In this document: positions 33,464 to 41,807 of the stretch, piece by piece
How the letters are laid out: every line of letters starts with the position of its first letter
Position numbering within the stretch: position 1 is the stretch's first letter
From: Candidatus Opimibacter skivensis
Lineage (GTDB): Bacteria > Bacteroidota > Bacteroidia > Chitinophagales > Saprospiraceae
Assembly (NCBI GenBank): GCA_016722045.1
Contig: JADKGY010000001.1
Span: 1,364,001 to 1,428,000 of the forward strand
Reading direction: 5' to 3'
DNA: 64,000 bases
The notes under the pieces: model-generated
The model's input: the letters and a program-made list of their open reading frames with translations, nothing else
Told to the model about the DNA's origin: nothing
The model's database searches: none
Made by a program: the position numbers and the translations under genes

Positions 33464-36181
33464 ATGAACCTTGAGATAAAAAAAATCATCAGCCTCTTTC
33501 TCTTCCTCTCCTTCTGCACATGCATGACGGGCCAGGTAAAAATTACTAAAAAAGATGTCACCTGCAGAGGGGGAAATGATGGATGGTTGAATGTAAATGC
33601 AACCAATGCAGCCCAACCGATCAAAAAATATTTGTGGAATGACGGGGTGGATGCTAAAAGCAGAATGCATATTCCTGCAGGTCATTACTGCGTTACCGTG
33701 ACAGACGCCAATGATTGCACAGGTGTCGATTGTATAGATGTCAATCAACCGGAAACATCCCTTTCATTATCCATCGGCATCGAACCTGATCCCACGAATA
33801 TCGTTCCCTGTGGCATACCACAACCTGTCTTCGTTACAGCCTACGCATCAGGCGGAGGCGGTTCGTTCAATATTAATGGTACTCCCAATCATGCTGTGCA
33901 AACATTACGTGTCGCCGAAACTATGAATGTCAAATTCAGGGTAACTGATGCCAATGGATGCTCCGTTGAAAAAGAACAACGCGTCTATATACTCCCAAGA
34001 TTCTGCCCGAGAGATCCAAATGAAATGGTAGGACCGGTTGGTTTTGATTCACTGCAATGGGTCTCTGTAAAAGATACTTTAGATTATAATATCAAATTTG
34101 AAAATGATCCTACAGAGGCTACAGCTCCTGCACAGCGCGTGATGATCACACATCAGTTTGATGAAGACATCAATCCATTGTCATTCAGATTGGGTTCATT
34201 TGGCTGGGGTGATTATGTTTTCCAGATCCCTGGATCACCAGCATTCTATCAGACACGACTCAATCTCATCGCCCAGATCGGATTGTATGTGGATGTCACT
34301 GCAGGTATTGATGTCAATACACATAGCGCATTCTGGGTCTTCGAATCAATCGATCCCGCTACCGGGTTGTTACCTGTCAATCCATTGATCGGTTTTCTTC
34401 CCATCAATGATACCATCTCCAGAGGCGGTGAAGGCTTTGTCAATTTCTTTGTTCGCTCTAAACAACCGGGTCATACACGCGACACTATCCTGGCGAAAGC
34501 AAATATTGTATTTGATATCAACGAACCTATCGTCACGAATATCTGGTCCAATACTATTGATGCGCTACCACCATCCACGACATTGAATTCACTACCTGCC
34601 GAACTTGAGACGGATACTATATCACTGACATGGGCCGGAACAGATGATACCGGTGGTAGTGGTTTGGATTTTGTAGAATTGTATTATTCAAAAAACGGGG
34701 CTGCATACCAGCTTTTCCCACAGACGTTTGCAGACACTATCCATTCTTACAACTTTCAGGGTGAGTACGGCTCAGATTATGCTTTCTTCATCGTCGGCGT
34801 AGATCATACCGGCAACAGGGAAACAGGTGTTCCCGGCGAAGCATCAACATCAATTCTTCCACGAAAGGTGATCACACTGGTCAGACCCGCGGCAAATGAA
34901 TATTGCATACATGATACTCTCCATATCGATTGGTCATTGATACAAATTGCTGCAGTAGATATTTCGCTTTCGATCGATAGCGGACAGACTTTTCAACCTC
35001 TCTTTACGAATGTTCCCTCAACAGATACTTCTGCCTATTACATTCTTACAAATTCACTCGCAGGCGAATACTTACAAATCCAGATACACGATCACTCAGA
35101 TACGACGTATATCAGGAGTTCCATATTGCCGATTAAACCTCTTCCTGATGTCAATGCAGGAGCAGATAAATCGATTTGCATTGGCGACGTTGCTTTTTTG
35201 ATTCCTGACGGAGCCAATACATATCATTGGAGTCCAAACATAGCGATCAATAATCCTGATCTCACTATACCTACTGTCAACCCTTCTACAAACCGTAAAT
35301 ATTATGTGGTCGGAACGGACGTGTTTGGATGCAGGAATATCGATTCTGTTTTAGTTGCGGTGCATCCTTTCTATGTCGATTCAGTCGTACATATGATGTG
35401 CAATGAGGATAGTGTATTTGTCGGTGGTGCTTATCAGACTATACCGGGGTACTACACAGATTTGCTGGCGTCGACATATGGATGCGATAGCACGGTAGTT
35501 ACACAAGTTGTATTGACCGGGCCTTGTCCTTTCCCGAGCCCACAGGTTTATGTTGATAAAGATGCTACAGGATCAAACAATGGGACCTCCTGGGCAAATG
35601 CATTTACTGATCTTCAAAATGCGATCCATGCTGTTGATTATTATTTGAATGTTCATGAAATATGGATTGCTGAAGGCACGTACAAGCCTTCTCCTTCGAC
35701 TAACCGGGATACAAGCTATGTATTGAGGGATAGCGTAGCGATCTATGGAGGATTTGTGGGTAATGAGACACTTCGTACACAACGGTCTACCGATCCTTCA
35801 CTTGTTAAGCTTTCAGGAGATATCGGCATCCTCAATGATAGTACTGACAATGCTTATCATGTAATTAAAGTGAATCCTTCATGTACTGATTGTATACTTG
35901 ATGGACTGACGGTTCGGTTCGGTGAAGCTAATGGTACCGTGACACCCGCTCAAATCGGAGGCGGACTTTTGATCAATGGAAAAGTACTACTAGATCACGT
36001 GACGATCGAACGAAATACAACTGTACTTGATGGTGCTGCCATCTACAATTCAGGAGCGTCTGCGATCACTACGATTCGTGATTGTCTCTTTAGGTTAAAT
36101 ACTTCAGGTCTTGCACGAGATATTTTGAATTCGAATGGAGCACAGTTGAAATTTGAGGGAATGAACACTGTTCAGGATTAG
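33464..36181 (+). CDS. Secreted SprB-repeat/DUF7619/beta-helix protein
   Basis: 905 residues; signal peptide ends near CMTGQ (~23). Residues ~24-95 are a SprB-like repeat (KKDVTCRGGNDGWLNV, HYCVTVTDANDCTG). A second Ig-like stretch precedes a DUF7619-type domain (about 180-370: CPRDPNEMVGPVGFDSLQW through AKANIVFDINEPIVTN). A fibronectin-like region (about 375-470), a further Ig/PKD-like segment with NAGADKSICIGDVAFLIPDG (~565-640), and a C-terminal polymorphic-membrane-protein-like beta-helix (about 685-905: YVDKDATGSNNGTSWANAF, AIYGGFVGNE, GGGLLINGKVLLDHVTIERN) follow. The chain stops soon after the helix, at FEGMNTVQD, with no T9SS domain; the C-terminus could have been lost, as a run of simple repeats begins right after the stop. 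It ends the operon. Likely surface or matrix protein. Confidence 0.8.
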   Translation: MNLEIKKIISLFLFLSFCTCMTGQVKITKKDVTCRGGNDGWLNVNATNAAQPIKKYLWNDGVDAKSRMHIPAGHYCVTVTDANDCTGVDCIDVNQPETSLSLSIGIEPDPTNIVPCGIPQPVFVTAYASGGGGSFNINGTPNHAVQTLRVAETMNVKFRVTDANGCSVEKEQRVYILPRFCPRDPNEMVGPVGFDSLQWVSVKDTLDYNIKFENDPTEATAPAQRVMITHQFDEDINPLSFRLGSFGWGDYVFQIPGSPAFYQTRLNLIAQIGLYVDVTAGIDVNTHSAFWVFESIDPATGLLPVNPLIGFLPINDTISRGGEGFVNFFVRSKQPGHTRDTILAKANIVFDINEPIVTNIWSNTIDALPPSTTLNSLPAELETDTISLTWAGTDDTGGSGLDFVELYYSKNGAAYQLFPQTFADTIHSYNFQGEYGSDYAFFIVGVDHTGNRETGVPGEASTSILPRKVITLVRPAANEYCIHDTLHIDWSLIQIAAVDISLSIDSGQTFQPLFTNVPSTDTSAYYILTNSLAGEYLQIQIHDHSDTTYIRSSILPIKPLPDVNAGADKSICIGDVAFLIPDGANTYHWSPNIAINNPDLTIPTVNPSTNRKYYVVGTDVFGCRNIDSVLVAVHPFYVDSVVHMMCNEDSVFVGGAYQTIPGYYTDLLASTYGCDSTVVTQVVLTGPCPFPSPQVYVDKDATGSNNGTSWANAFTDLQNAIHAVDYYLNVHEIWIAEGTYKPSPSTNRDTSYVLRDSVAIYGGFVGNETLRTQRSTDPSLVKLSGDIGILNDSTDNAYHVIKVNPSCTDCILDGLTVRFGEANGTVTPAQIGGGLLINGKVLLDHVTIERNTTVLDGAAIYNSGASAITTIRDCLFRLNTSGLARDILNSNGAQLKFEGMNTVQD

Positions 36182-36206
36182 GCGAAGGCGAAGGCGAAGG
36201 AAAATG

Positions 36207-36262
36207 ACGAATTACGAATTACGAATTACGAATTACGAATTACGAATTACGAATTACGAATT
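36207..36262. repeat. Perfect heptamer array, ACGAATT x 8
   Basis: Eight exact tandem copies of ACGAATT. It lies 26 bases past the end of the secreted-protein operon. As a perfect short tandem array it should vary in copy number between close strains. Confidence 0.95.
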
Positions 36263-36371
36263 AAGATTTAAGAGCAAAGATTTAAGAGTAAAGAGTAAAG
36301 ATTTACGAATACCGAGTAAAGAATTACATTTTTGACAACTAAGAAAACAATTTGATCCTGAAAGGATCACA

Positions 36372-36440
36372 CATTAATAGCCACGGGTTGCAACCCGTGG
36401 ATTAATGATTGTGAAGTTTTTAACAACCCTGAATGGGTTG
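36372..36440. repeat. Two-hairpin REP-like extragenic element
   Basis: A perfect 20 bp palindrome with half-site CCACGGGTTG at 36380-36399, bordered on both sides by ATTAAT (36372-36377 and 36400-36405), is followed by a second hairpin CAACCC-TGAAT-GGGTTG at 36424-36440. Both stems share the CAACCC/GGGTTG core. Elements of this form are common between Bacteroidota genes. Confidence 0.65.
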
Positions 36441-36606
36441 AATAAAAATCTGTCGTCTTCGGATACAATGCAAATGCATATGTAATTTCTGAAGTTTGCT
36501 GGTTTTCGAACCATTAAATCAGCTCGAAGAATTCCTTTTGCTTTTTGTTTCCCATTCTATTTTAAACATTACTCAATGTTCTTCGTTCCTGAACAAAAGA
36601 CTCCAC

Positions 36607-37425
36607 ATGAAATTTATCACCCTCGGCAAACACTCCGTCCCCGCCATAGGCTTAGGCACCTACAAACTCACCGGATCAGGCGCCATTGACATCATACGAA
36701 ATGCGATTGATATCGGATACAGGCACATCGATACTGCTCAACTGTATGACAATGAAAATGAAGTGGGACAGGCCATTCTGAATTCAAACATCTCCAGAGA
36801 AGAAATTTTTCTAGTCACAAAAGTATGGCCATCAAATCTTCACAAGGATCGGTTTATGAAGTCTGTAAAAGAAAGTTTGCAAAAATTAAAAACAGATCAT
36901 GTAGATCTCCTGCTCATTCATTGGCCTCATCAAAGTATGAAGGTGGAGGAATATATTCCATTTCTGATCGAAGCACGCGATTCAGGATTGACCTCAGAAA
37001 TTGGCGTCAGTAATTTTAATATTCCACAATTAAAAACAGCATTGAAACTGGCACCTGATATCGTCGTCAATCAGGTTGAATTTCATCCATGGATCAACCA
37101 GGCAAAACTTTATGACTGGATGAAAGACCACAACTTAGCCCTCACTGCATACAGCCCATTGGCACAAGGAAAGATGATTGGTTCTAAGCAACTTGGAGCC
37201 CTCGGTTCGAAATATAATAGAACTCCTGCCCAGATCGTCCTTCGCTGGATGATGCAGAAGGAAAGCATCCTGGCCATCCCACGGTCGTCAAATATGCACA
37301 GGCTACAGGAAAATCTCAACGTTTTTGATTTTGAACTCGTTAAAGAAGATGTAGAAGATATCGACGCATGGCGACTGGAAAATCACAGGATGGTCGGCGC
37401 GCAGAATGGGGCGAAGTGGGATTGA
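36607..37425 (+). CDS. Aldo/keto reductase
   Basis: About 272 residues from the ATG at 36607; the frame is open further upstream but the family begins at MKFITLGKHSVPAIGLGTYK. The catalytic tetrad of the AKR superfamily is visible: Asp43 and Tyr47 in IDTAQLYDNENEVG, Lys72 in LVTKVWPSNLH and His105 in LLLIHWPHQ. The NADPH-binding end includes AYSPLAQGKMIG, RWMMQKESILAIPRSSN and RLQENLNVFDF. The enzyme is cytoplasmic and belongs with 2,5-diketogluconate/methylglyoxal reductase-type proteins; the substrate cannot be told from sequence. It stands alone. A 44 bp extragenic repeat starts one base after its stop codon. Confidence 0.92.
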   Translation: MKFITLGKHSVPAIGLGTYKLTGSGAIDIIRNAIDIGYRHIDTAQLYDNENEVGQAILNSNISREEIFLVTKVWPSNLHKDRFMKSVKESLQKLKTDHVDLLLIHWPHQSMKVEEYIPFLIEARDSGLTSEIGVSNFNIPQLKTALKLAPDIVVNQVEFHPWINQAKLYDWMKDHNLALTAYSPLAQGKMIGSKQLGALGSKYNRTPAQIVLRWMMQKESILAIPRSSNMHRLQENLNVFDFELVKEDVEDIDAWRLENHRMVGAQNGAKWD

Positions 37426-37729
37426 TGTTTCGACCAGCTATACTCAACCTTGTGCTACAGCTCAGCAACCAGGCGAAGGCGAAGGCGAAGGCTGAGGCGA
37501 AGGCAAAAGTGAAGGTGAAGAATTTTTAGCAGTTATTAACAAGTCCCCTTAGAAAAGTCATCTACATTAGCTTTCGATTTGAGGCTGAAAATGTGAAATA
37601 TACAGAATATATCCTTTGATCTATAAATAGAGTGATTCAGCCTAAATATCTGAATGACGTACATACTTTTTAGAATATTGCAACCATGATGAATACAATT
37701 TGTCTTTGATAAAATAGCTTCCTCGCTGC
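37426..37729. other. Intergenic region between aldo/keto reductase and DUF5916 genes
   Basis: 304 bases. It begins with the 44 bp repeat (37427-37470) and a run of GGCGAA/GGCAAA-type hexamers (37471-37520) like those at 36182-36200. The rest is AT-rich upstream sequence of the DUF5916 gene with no clear promoter box. Confidence 0.5.
37427..37470 (+). repeat. 44 bp extragenic repeat, copy 3
   Basis: Reads GTTTCGACCAGC, TATACTCAACCTTG, TGCTACAGCTCAGCAACC. Matches 3934-3977 (inverted) closely and 12207-12250 more loosely. It starts directly after the stop codon of the aldo/keto reductase gene. Confidence 0.6.
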
Positions 37730-40423
37730 ATGAAATATACGATTACAAATCTCTTCTTTTATCTCCTCCTGATGTCGACATCACAGACATTATTTGCTCA
37801 GGATGCTTTTGCAAATGAAAACATTACTTCTGCAGGTATCGAACGGCGTCAATATCAAACCACTTCGATCGGCGATGAAGACATCAGTCTTGATGGCATC
37901 CCTAATGAGATAGCATGGCAAAAAGTAGATTGGGCCTCATCTTTTGTTCAACATGAGCCCGATAATGGAGGTAAACCTGCACAACAAACAAGTTTTAAGA
38001 TTCTCCAAAACAATAAATATCTCTACCTCGCTTATCGTGCTTTTGATACTTCTCCAGACAGCATAGTAGAGCGCCTGAGTCGAAGAGATGAATTCCCGGG
38101 AGACTGGATTGAAATCAATATCGACAGCTATCACGACTTGCGCACCGCTTTTTCATTTACATTTTCTGTCAGTGGTGTCAAGGGCGATGAGTTCGTCACC
38201 GATGATGGCGGCAATTGGGACGACAACTGGAATCCCATCTGGGAAGGCATCTCACATATCGATAGTCTCGGATGGACTGCTGAACTACGCATTCCTTTCA
38301 GTCAATTTCGATATGGCAATCAAACAGATCCTGTGTGGGGATTTCAGGTGATGCGAAGAGTATTCAGAAAAGAGGAGCGTTCTACATGGCAGCCTGTACC
38401 GCGCAATGCAAATGGATGGGTCAGTCAATTTGGAGAGTTGCACGGTCTTACTAATTTGCCAAAAAATAAACAAATCGAGCTGGCACCATACATCCTGGCG
38501 CAGACAGAACATTTTGAAAAAGAGCCGGGTAATCCATTCCTTGATGGGTCAAAAAATAAACTGGCTGTTGGCCTCGATGGAAAACTTGGTATCACAAGAG
38601 ATATGATACTTGACTTCACGATCAATCCTGATTTTGGACAGGTGGAAGCTGATCCTGGTTCCATCCGACTGGATGGCTATGAAGTTTTCTTCAACGAACA
38701 GCGACCCTTTTTTGTGGAGAATAATAATCTCTTTAATTACCAGGTGGCGGGTTCAGCTGCAGGTGGAGAATATGATCAGGATTTACTTTTTTATTCGCGA
38801 CGTATAGGCGGTGAACCGCATGGATATCCCTCGTTGAATGCAGGTGAATTTGCTGATGTACCCGGCAATACTTCAATATTGGGAGCAACCAAGTTCAGTG
38901 GCAAAACAAAAAATGGATTGTCGATAGGCATACTCGAAAGTATAACAGATCCGATAAAAGCGACAATCGCCAATGGTGAAAGCAGGCGGAAAGAAATAGT
39001 AGAACCTCTCTCGAATTATTTTGTGGGTCGCTTCGTAAAAGATTTTGATCATGGAAATACAATTCTTGGTGCAATCTTAACTTCTGTCAATCGAAAGCCA
39101 GGTGTAGCAGAATTGAATCGCAGCGCCTATAGTGGAGGTATAGATTTTCAGCGTTCATGGAAAAACAAATGGTACCAGTTAAAATTTGATGCCATCATGA
39201 GTCATGTTGAAGGCAGCAAAGAATCCATACTGGCTACACAAACAGGTTTCGTGCATCTTCTTCAACGCAGTGACGCCGGTCATCTCGGTGTGGATCCTTC
39301 ATTGACATCTCTTACAGGTACTGGTGGAACGCTTAAGATTGGAAAATATGGAGGTGCAGGAAATAAAGATGGTGGTGTAGTTCACTTCGAAACAGGTGTC
39401 ACATGGAGATCGCCTCATCTGGAATTGAACGATGCCGGTTTCCTGGGTGCGGCCGATCAGATCAATCATTTTGCTTGGGCCTCCTATGCTTTGGAACAGC
39501 CCTTCTCTATATTCAGGAATGCAAGGTTAAATTACAATCATTGGGGACGATGGGATTTTGGTGGCCGGTTTATTTATTTACAGTTCAATACAAATGCACA
39601 TTTCTGGTTTAAGAATAATTGGATGATCGGCGGTGGATTTGATATCAATCCCTTAGAAATATCCAACAATGCATTACGAGGTGCCACAGCATTACGAAAA
39701 CCACCAGGATATGGGTATAATGTAAATATTCAATCTGACAGCAGAAAAAAAGTGACTATGAATTTTAATATCTTCAACGGTGGAGGGTACCATAAGGAAG
39801 TTACATTCTTTAGCGTTAGCGGAGGAGTTGAATATCAACCTATCGACGCATTAAGTTTTTCAATTGCTCCTGGCTACGGACACTTTATGCGAAAACAAGA
39901 TCAATTTGTAGCCAATGTAAATATTGGCAACCAGGTAAGATCCATCGTCAGTAATGTCAACCAGCAGGACTTTTCCATTTCTACACGTATCAATTGTTAC
40001 TTCACTCCTCACTTATCATTGCAGTATTATGGTCAGCCATTTATCTTCAGAGCGCTGTATAAAAACTTCGGTTATGTCACAAAACCTTTGGATATAAAAT
40101 ATGACGATCGGTTCCATACATTTTCTCCGCAGGAAATAACATTGTCAAATGGTACGGCACAAGTCGATGAGAACAATGATGGCCAGATTGACTACACCTT
40201 TTCCACACCTGATTTCAACTACATTCAATTCAGATCGAATCTTGTAGTCCGGTGGGAATATGTCGCCGGCTCGGAATTATTTCTTGTTTGGTCGCAGGGC
40301 ATTGAGCCAGATGCTTTTGGAGATCTCAACACACCGATAGTGCACAGCTTGTTTGAAAATGTATTTGATTCACATCCGCACAATATTTTTCTATTGAAGT
40401 TTTCGTATAGGTTTTTGAATTAA
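37730..40423 (+). CDS. DUF5916 protein with CBM9-like N-terminal domain
   Basis: 897 residues, typical for the family. A signal peptide ends at TLFAQD (~25). Residues ~45-235 form a carbohydrate-binding-family-9-like sandwich: ISLDGIPNEIAWQKVDWASSF, NKYLYLAYRAFDTSPDSI, GDWIEINIDSYHDLRTAFSF and WTAELRIPFSQFRYG. The rest is the DUF5916 beta-rich region, with LDFTINPDFGQVEADPG, FNEQRPFFVENNNLFNYQ and many alternating strands ending in HNIFLLKFSYRFLN, which looks like an outer-membrane barrel with a terminal aromatic residue. Function is not established; the family is widespread in Bacteroidota and often near peptidases or glycoside hydrolases. No T9SS domain. It is separated from its neighbours by repeat-rich gaps. 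Confidence 0.85.
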   Translation: MKYTITNLFFYLLLMSTSQTLFAQDAFANENITSAGIERRQYQTTSIGDEDISLDGIPNEIAWQKVDWASSFVQHEPDNGGKPAQQTSFKILQNNKYLYLAYRAFDTSPDSIVERLSRRDEFPGDWIEINIDSYHDLRTAFSFTFSVSGVKGDEFVTDDGGNWDDNWNPIWEGISHIDSLGWTAELRIPFSQFRYGNQTDPVWGFQVMRRVFRKEERSTWQPVPRNANGWVSQFGELHGLTNLPKNKQIELAPYILAQTEHFEKEPGNPFLDGSKNKLAVGLDGKLGITRDMILDFTINPDFGQVEADPGSIRLDGYEVFFNEQRPFFVENNNLFNYQVAGSAAGGEYDQDLLFYSRRIGGEPHGYPSLNAGEFADVPGNTSILGATKFSGKTKNGLSIGILESITDPIKATIANGESRRKEIVEPLSNYFVGRFVKDFDHGNTILGAILTSVNRKPGVAELNRSAYSGGIDFQRSWKNKWYQLKFDAIMSHVEGSKESILATQTGFVHLLQRSDAGHLGVDPSLTSLTGTGGTLKIGKYGGAGNKDGGVVHFETGVTWRSPHLELNDAGFLGAADQINHFAWASYALEQPFSIFRNARLNYNHWGRWDFGGRFIYLQFNTNAHFWFKNNWMIGGGFDINPLEISNNALRGATALRKPPGYGYNVNIQSDSRKKVTMNFNIFNGGGYHKEVTFFSVSGGVEYQPIDALSFSIAPGYGHFMRKQDQFVANVNIGNQVRSIVSNVNQQDFSISTRINCYFTPHLSLQYYGQPFIFRALYKNFGYVTKPLDIKYDDRFHTFSPQEITLSNGTAQVDENNDGQIDYTFSTPDFNYIQFRSNLVVRWEYVAGSELFLVWSQGIEPDAFGDLNTPIVHSLFENVFDSHPHNIFLLKFSYRFLN

Positions 40424-40430
40424 CTTTTGT

Positions 40431-40547
40431 TAAGCTTAGGAGGAGCCTAAGCTTGAGCGTTAGCAAATTTCAGATTTGCGAAAAAAAAACAACGATATGC
40501 AAAACGGAGTTTTGCAGACACGAAAGCGTAGGCACAGCCTACGCTTA
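40431..40547 (+). repeat. Multi-hairpin extragenic repeat, copy 1
   Basis: Four hairpins in a row: AAGCTTAGG/CCTAAGCTT (40432-40454), GCAAAT/ATTTGC (40463-40479), GCAAAAC/GTTTTGC (40499-40515) and a perfect AAGCGTAGGC-ACA-GCCTACGCTT (40524-40546). It begins 8 bases after the DUF5916 stop codon. The whole ~117 bp block recurs inverted at 41664-41782, and its second half recurs at 56984-57033. Confidence 0.8.
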
Positions 40548-40667
40548 GCTTTTTGATATTTTAGATGCATTTTTCTAAATAATCCTAAAATCAATACAAA
40601 TTCCAGAAATCAGATACTGCTGAATAGTCAGCCGAATTCTTATGTTTACATCTCAAATTCCAAAACA

Positions 40668-41603
40668 ATGAAAACATTTATATCACTCTTATTTAGTTTT
40701 ATGTATGTGGCTTCCATAATTGCTCAATCCCAGGAAGAACTTCTAACGATGAAAGCAGCGAAAGAAGCAGAACTTGCGACATTGCAGCCTCAACTCAAAG
40801 ACCTTTCAGGAAAAGTTGATGCACTGAATGCTGACATAGCAACCCTTAAAGAACAGACCACCCCCTATCCTCGCTGGAATATCGGATCACTTGGAAATAT
40901 TGGTTTTAGTTTTTCGAGCTTCAGTGATTGGCTTTCAAAATCTTCTCCGAATACCACGGCAATTACAATTGGATTTACCGGGACAGGATTTGCAAATTTG
41001 GATCAGAAGAAATATTTCTGGCGCAATAGTGCAAATCTGACATTAGGCTGGCAAAAATTTAATGACAGGGACAACCCTAATGACAGCAAGGATTTTAAAG
41101 TGGCTGCTGATGCATTGAGTGCTAGTTCATTATTAGGATATAAGTTAAGCGAAAAATGGGCAATATCAGGTCTTGGTGAATATCGCACTTCAGTGCTGGA
41201 TGACAAATTCAACAATCCTGGATTTCTTGATCTCGGTGCCGGTGCGACATGGACACCGATCAAAGACCTGGTGGTGGTGATTCATCCATTAGATTACAAC
41301 TTTGTATTTTCAAAAGGTGCTTTTGATTACAAAAGTTCGTTCGGTGCAAAAGTCGTGGCTGATTACACGAAGCAAATTACAAAAGGCATAGCCTGGAAAT
41401 CAAATGCATCCGGGTTCTTTAGTTATGAAGGAAGTGATCTTTCTAACTGGACATGGATCAATAGTTTTAGTACGGCTGTGAAAAATATTGGCGTGGGTCT
41501 TGACATCGGACTGCGTGGCAATAAACAGGAAGCACTTGCTGCAGGCAAGACAGATAATCCGCTGCAATCGTATTGGATTGTGGGGCTATCGTATAAGCTC
41601 TGA
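40668..41603 (+). CDS. DUF3078-like outer-membrane beta-barrel with coiled-coil N-terminus
   Basis: 311 residues; signal peptide ends near SIIAQS (~20). Residues ~21-65 form a coiled coil (ELLTMKAAKEAELATLQPQL, KDLSGKVDALNADIATLK). From ~68 there is a beta-barrel: PRWNIGSLGNIGFSFSSFSDW, YFWRNSANLTLGWQKF, WAISGLGEYRTSVLDDKF, WTPIKDLVVVIHPLDYNFVF and a last strand YWIVGLSYKL. The pattern is that of DUF3078 outer-membrane proteins. The N-terminal coil could cross the periplasm and touch peptidoglycan or oligomerise. The gene is alone between an inverted pair of multi-hairpin repeats and has a strong hairpin after its stop codon. Function unknown; the DUF3078 call is moderate. Confidence 0.7.
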   Translation: MKTFISLLFSFMYVASIIAQSQEELLTMKAAKEAELATLQPQLKDLSGKVDALNADIATLKEQTTPYPRWNIGSLGNIGFSFSSFSDWLSKSSPNTTAITIGFTGTGFANLDQKKYFWRNSANLTLGWQKFNDRDNPNDSKDFKVAADALSASSLLGYKLSEKWAISGLGEYRTSVLDDKFNNPGFLDLGAGATWTPIKDLVVVIHPLDYNFVFSKGAFDYKSSFGAKVVADYTKQITKGIAWKSNASGFFSYEGSDLSNWTWINSFSTAVKNIGVGLDIGLRGNKQEALAAGKTDNPLQSYWIVGLSYKL

Positions 41604-41610
41604 CCAAATT

Positions 41611-41653
41611 AGTAATGAATAAATTCAAACTTCGTTTGAATTTATTCATTACT
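41611..41653 (+). terminator. Long hairpin after the DUF3078-like gene
   Basis: A perfect 20 bp stem (41611-41630 with 41634-41653) with a three-base loop TTC, starting seven bases past the stop codon. It is AT-rich and has no T-tract, so it is a weak fit to an intrinsic terminator but could stop RNA degradation from the 3' end. Confidence 0.5.
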
Positions 41654-41663
41654 AAGCCAAAAG

Positions 41664-41782
41664 TTAAGCGTCGGCTGTGCCTACGCTTGTGCGTCTGCAA
41701 AAATCCGTTTTGCGGAACAATGCTATCATTTCGCAAATCTGAAATTTGCTAACACGAAAGCTTAGGCACAGCCTAAGCTTAA
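41664..41782 (-). repeat. Multi-hairpin extragenic repeat, copy 2 (inverted)
   Basis: The reverse complement of this block matches copy 1 at 40431-40547 through all four hairpins, with small changes. AAGCTTAGGC and GCCTAAGCTT arms lie at its right end and AAGCG/CGCTT arms at its left. Together the copies enclose the DUF3078-like gene. Confidence 0.8.
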
Positions 41783-41807
41783 CAATTTTGTTATATTGAA
41801 TCTCCTT

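Larger units (their letters stand above)
36182..36606. other. Intergenic region with simple repeats and hairpins
   Basis: 425 bases without a convincing gene. In order: GCGAAG hexamer repeats right after the stop codon (36182-36200), a perfect 7 bp x 8 array (36207-36262), AAGATTTAAGAGTAAAG repeats (to ~36310), and a two-hairpin REP-like element (36372-36440). The remainder before the aldo/keto reductase start is AT-rich. Confidence 0.6.

Noticed and set aside
40431..41782. Insertion sequence bounded by inverted repeats
   Set aside because: The enclosed gene encodes an exported barrel-like protein, not a transposase, and no target-site duplication was seen.
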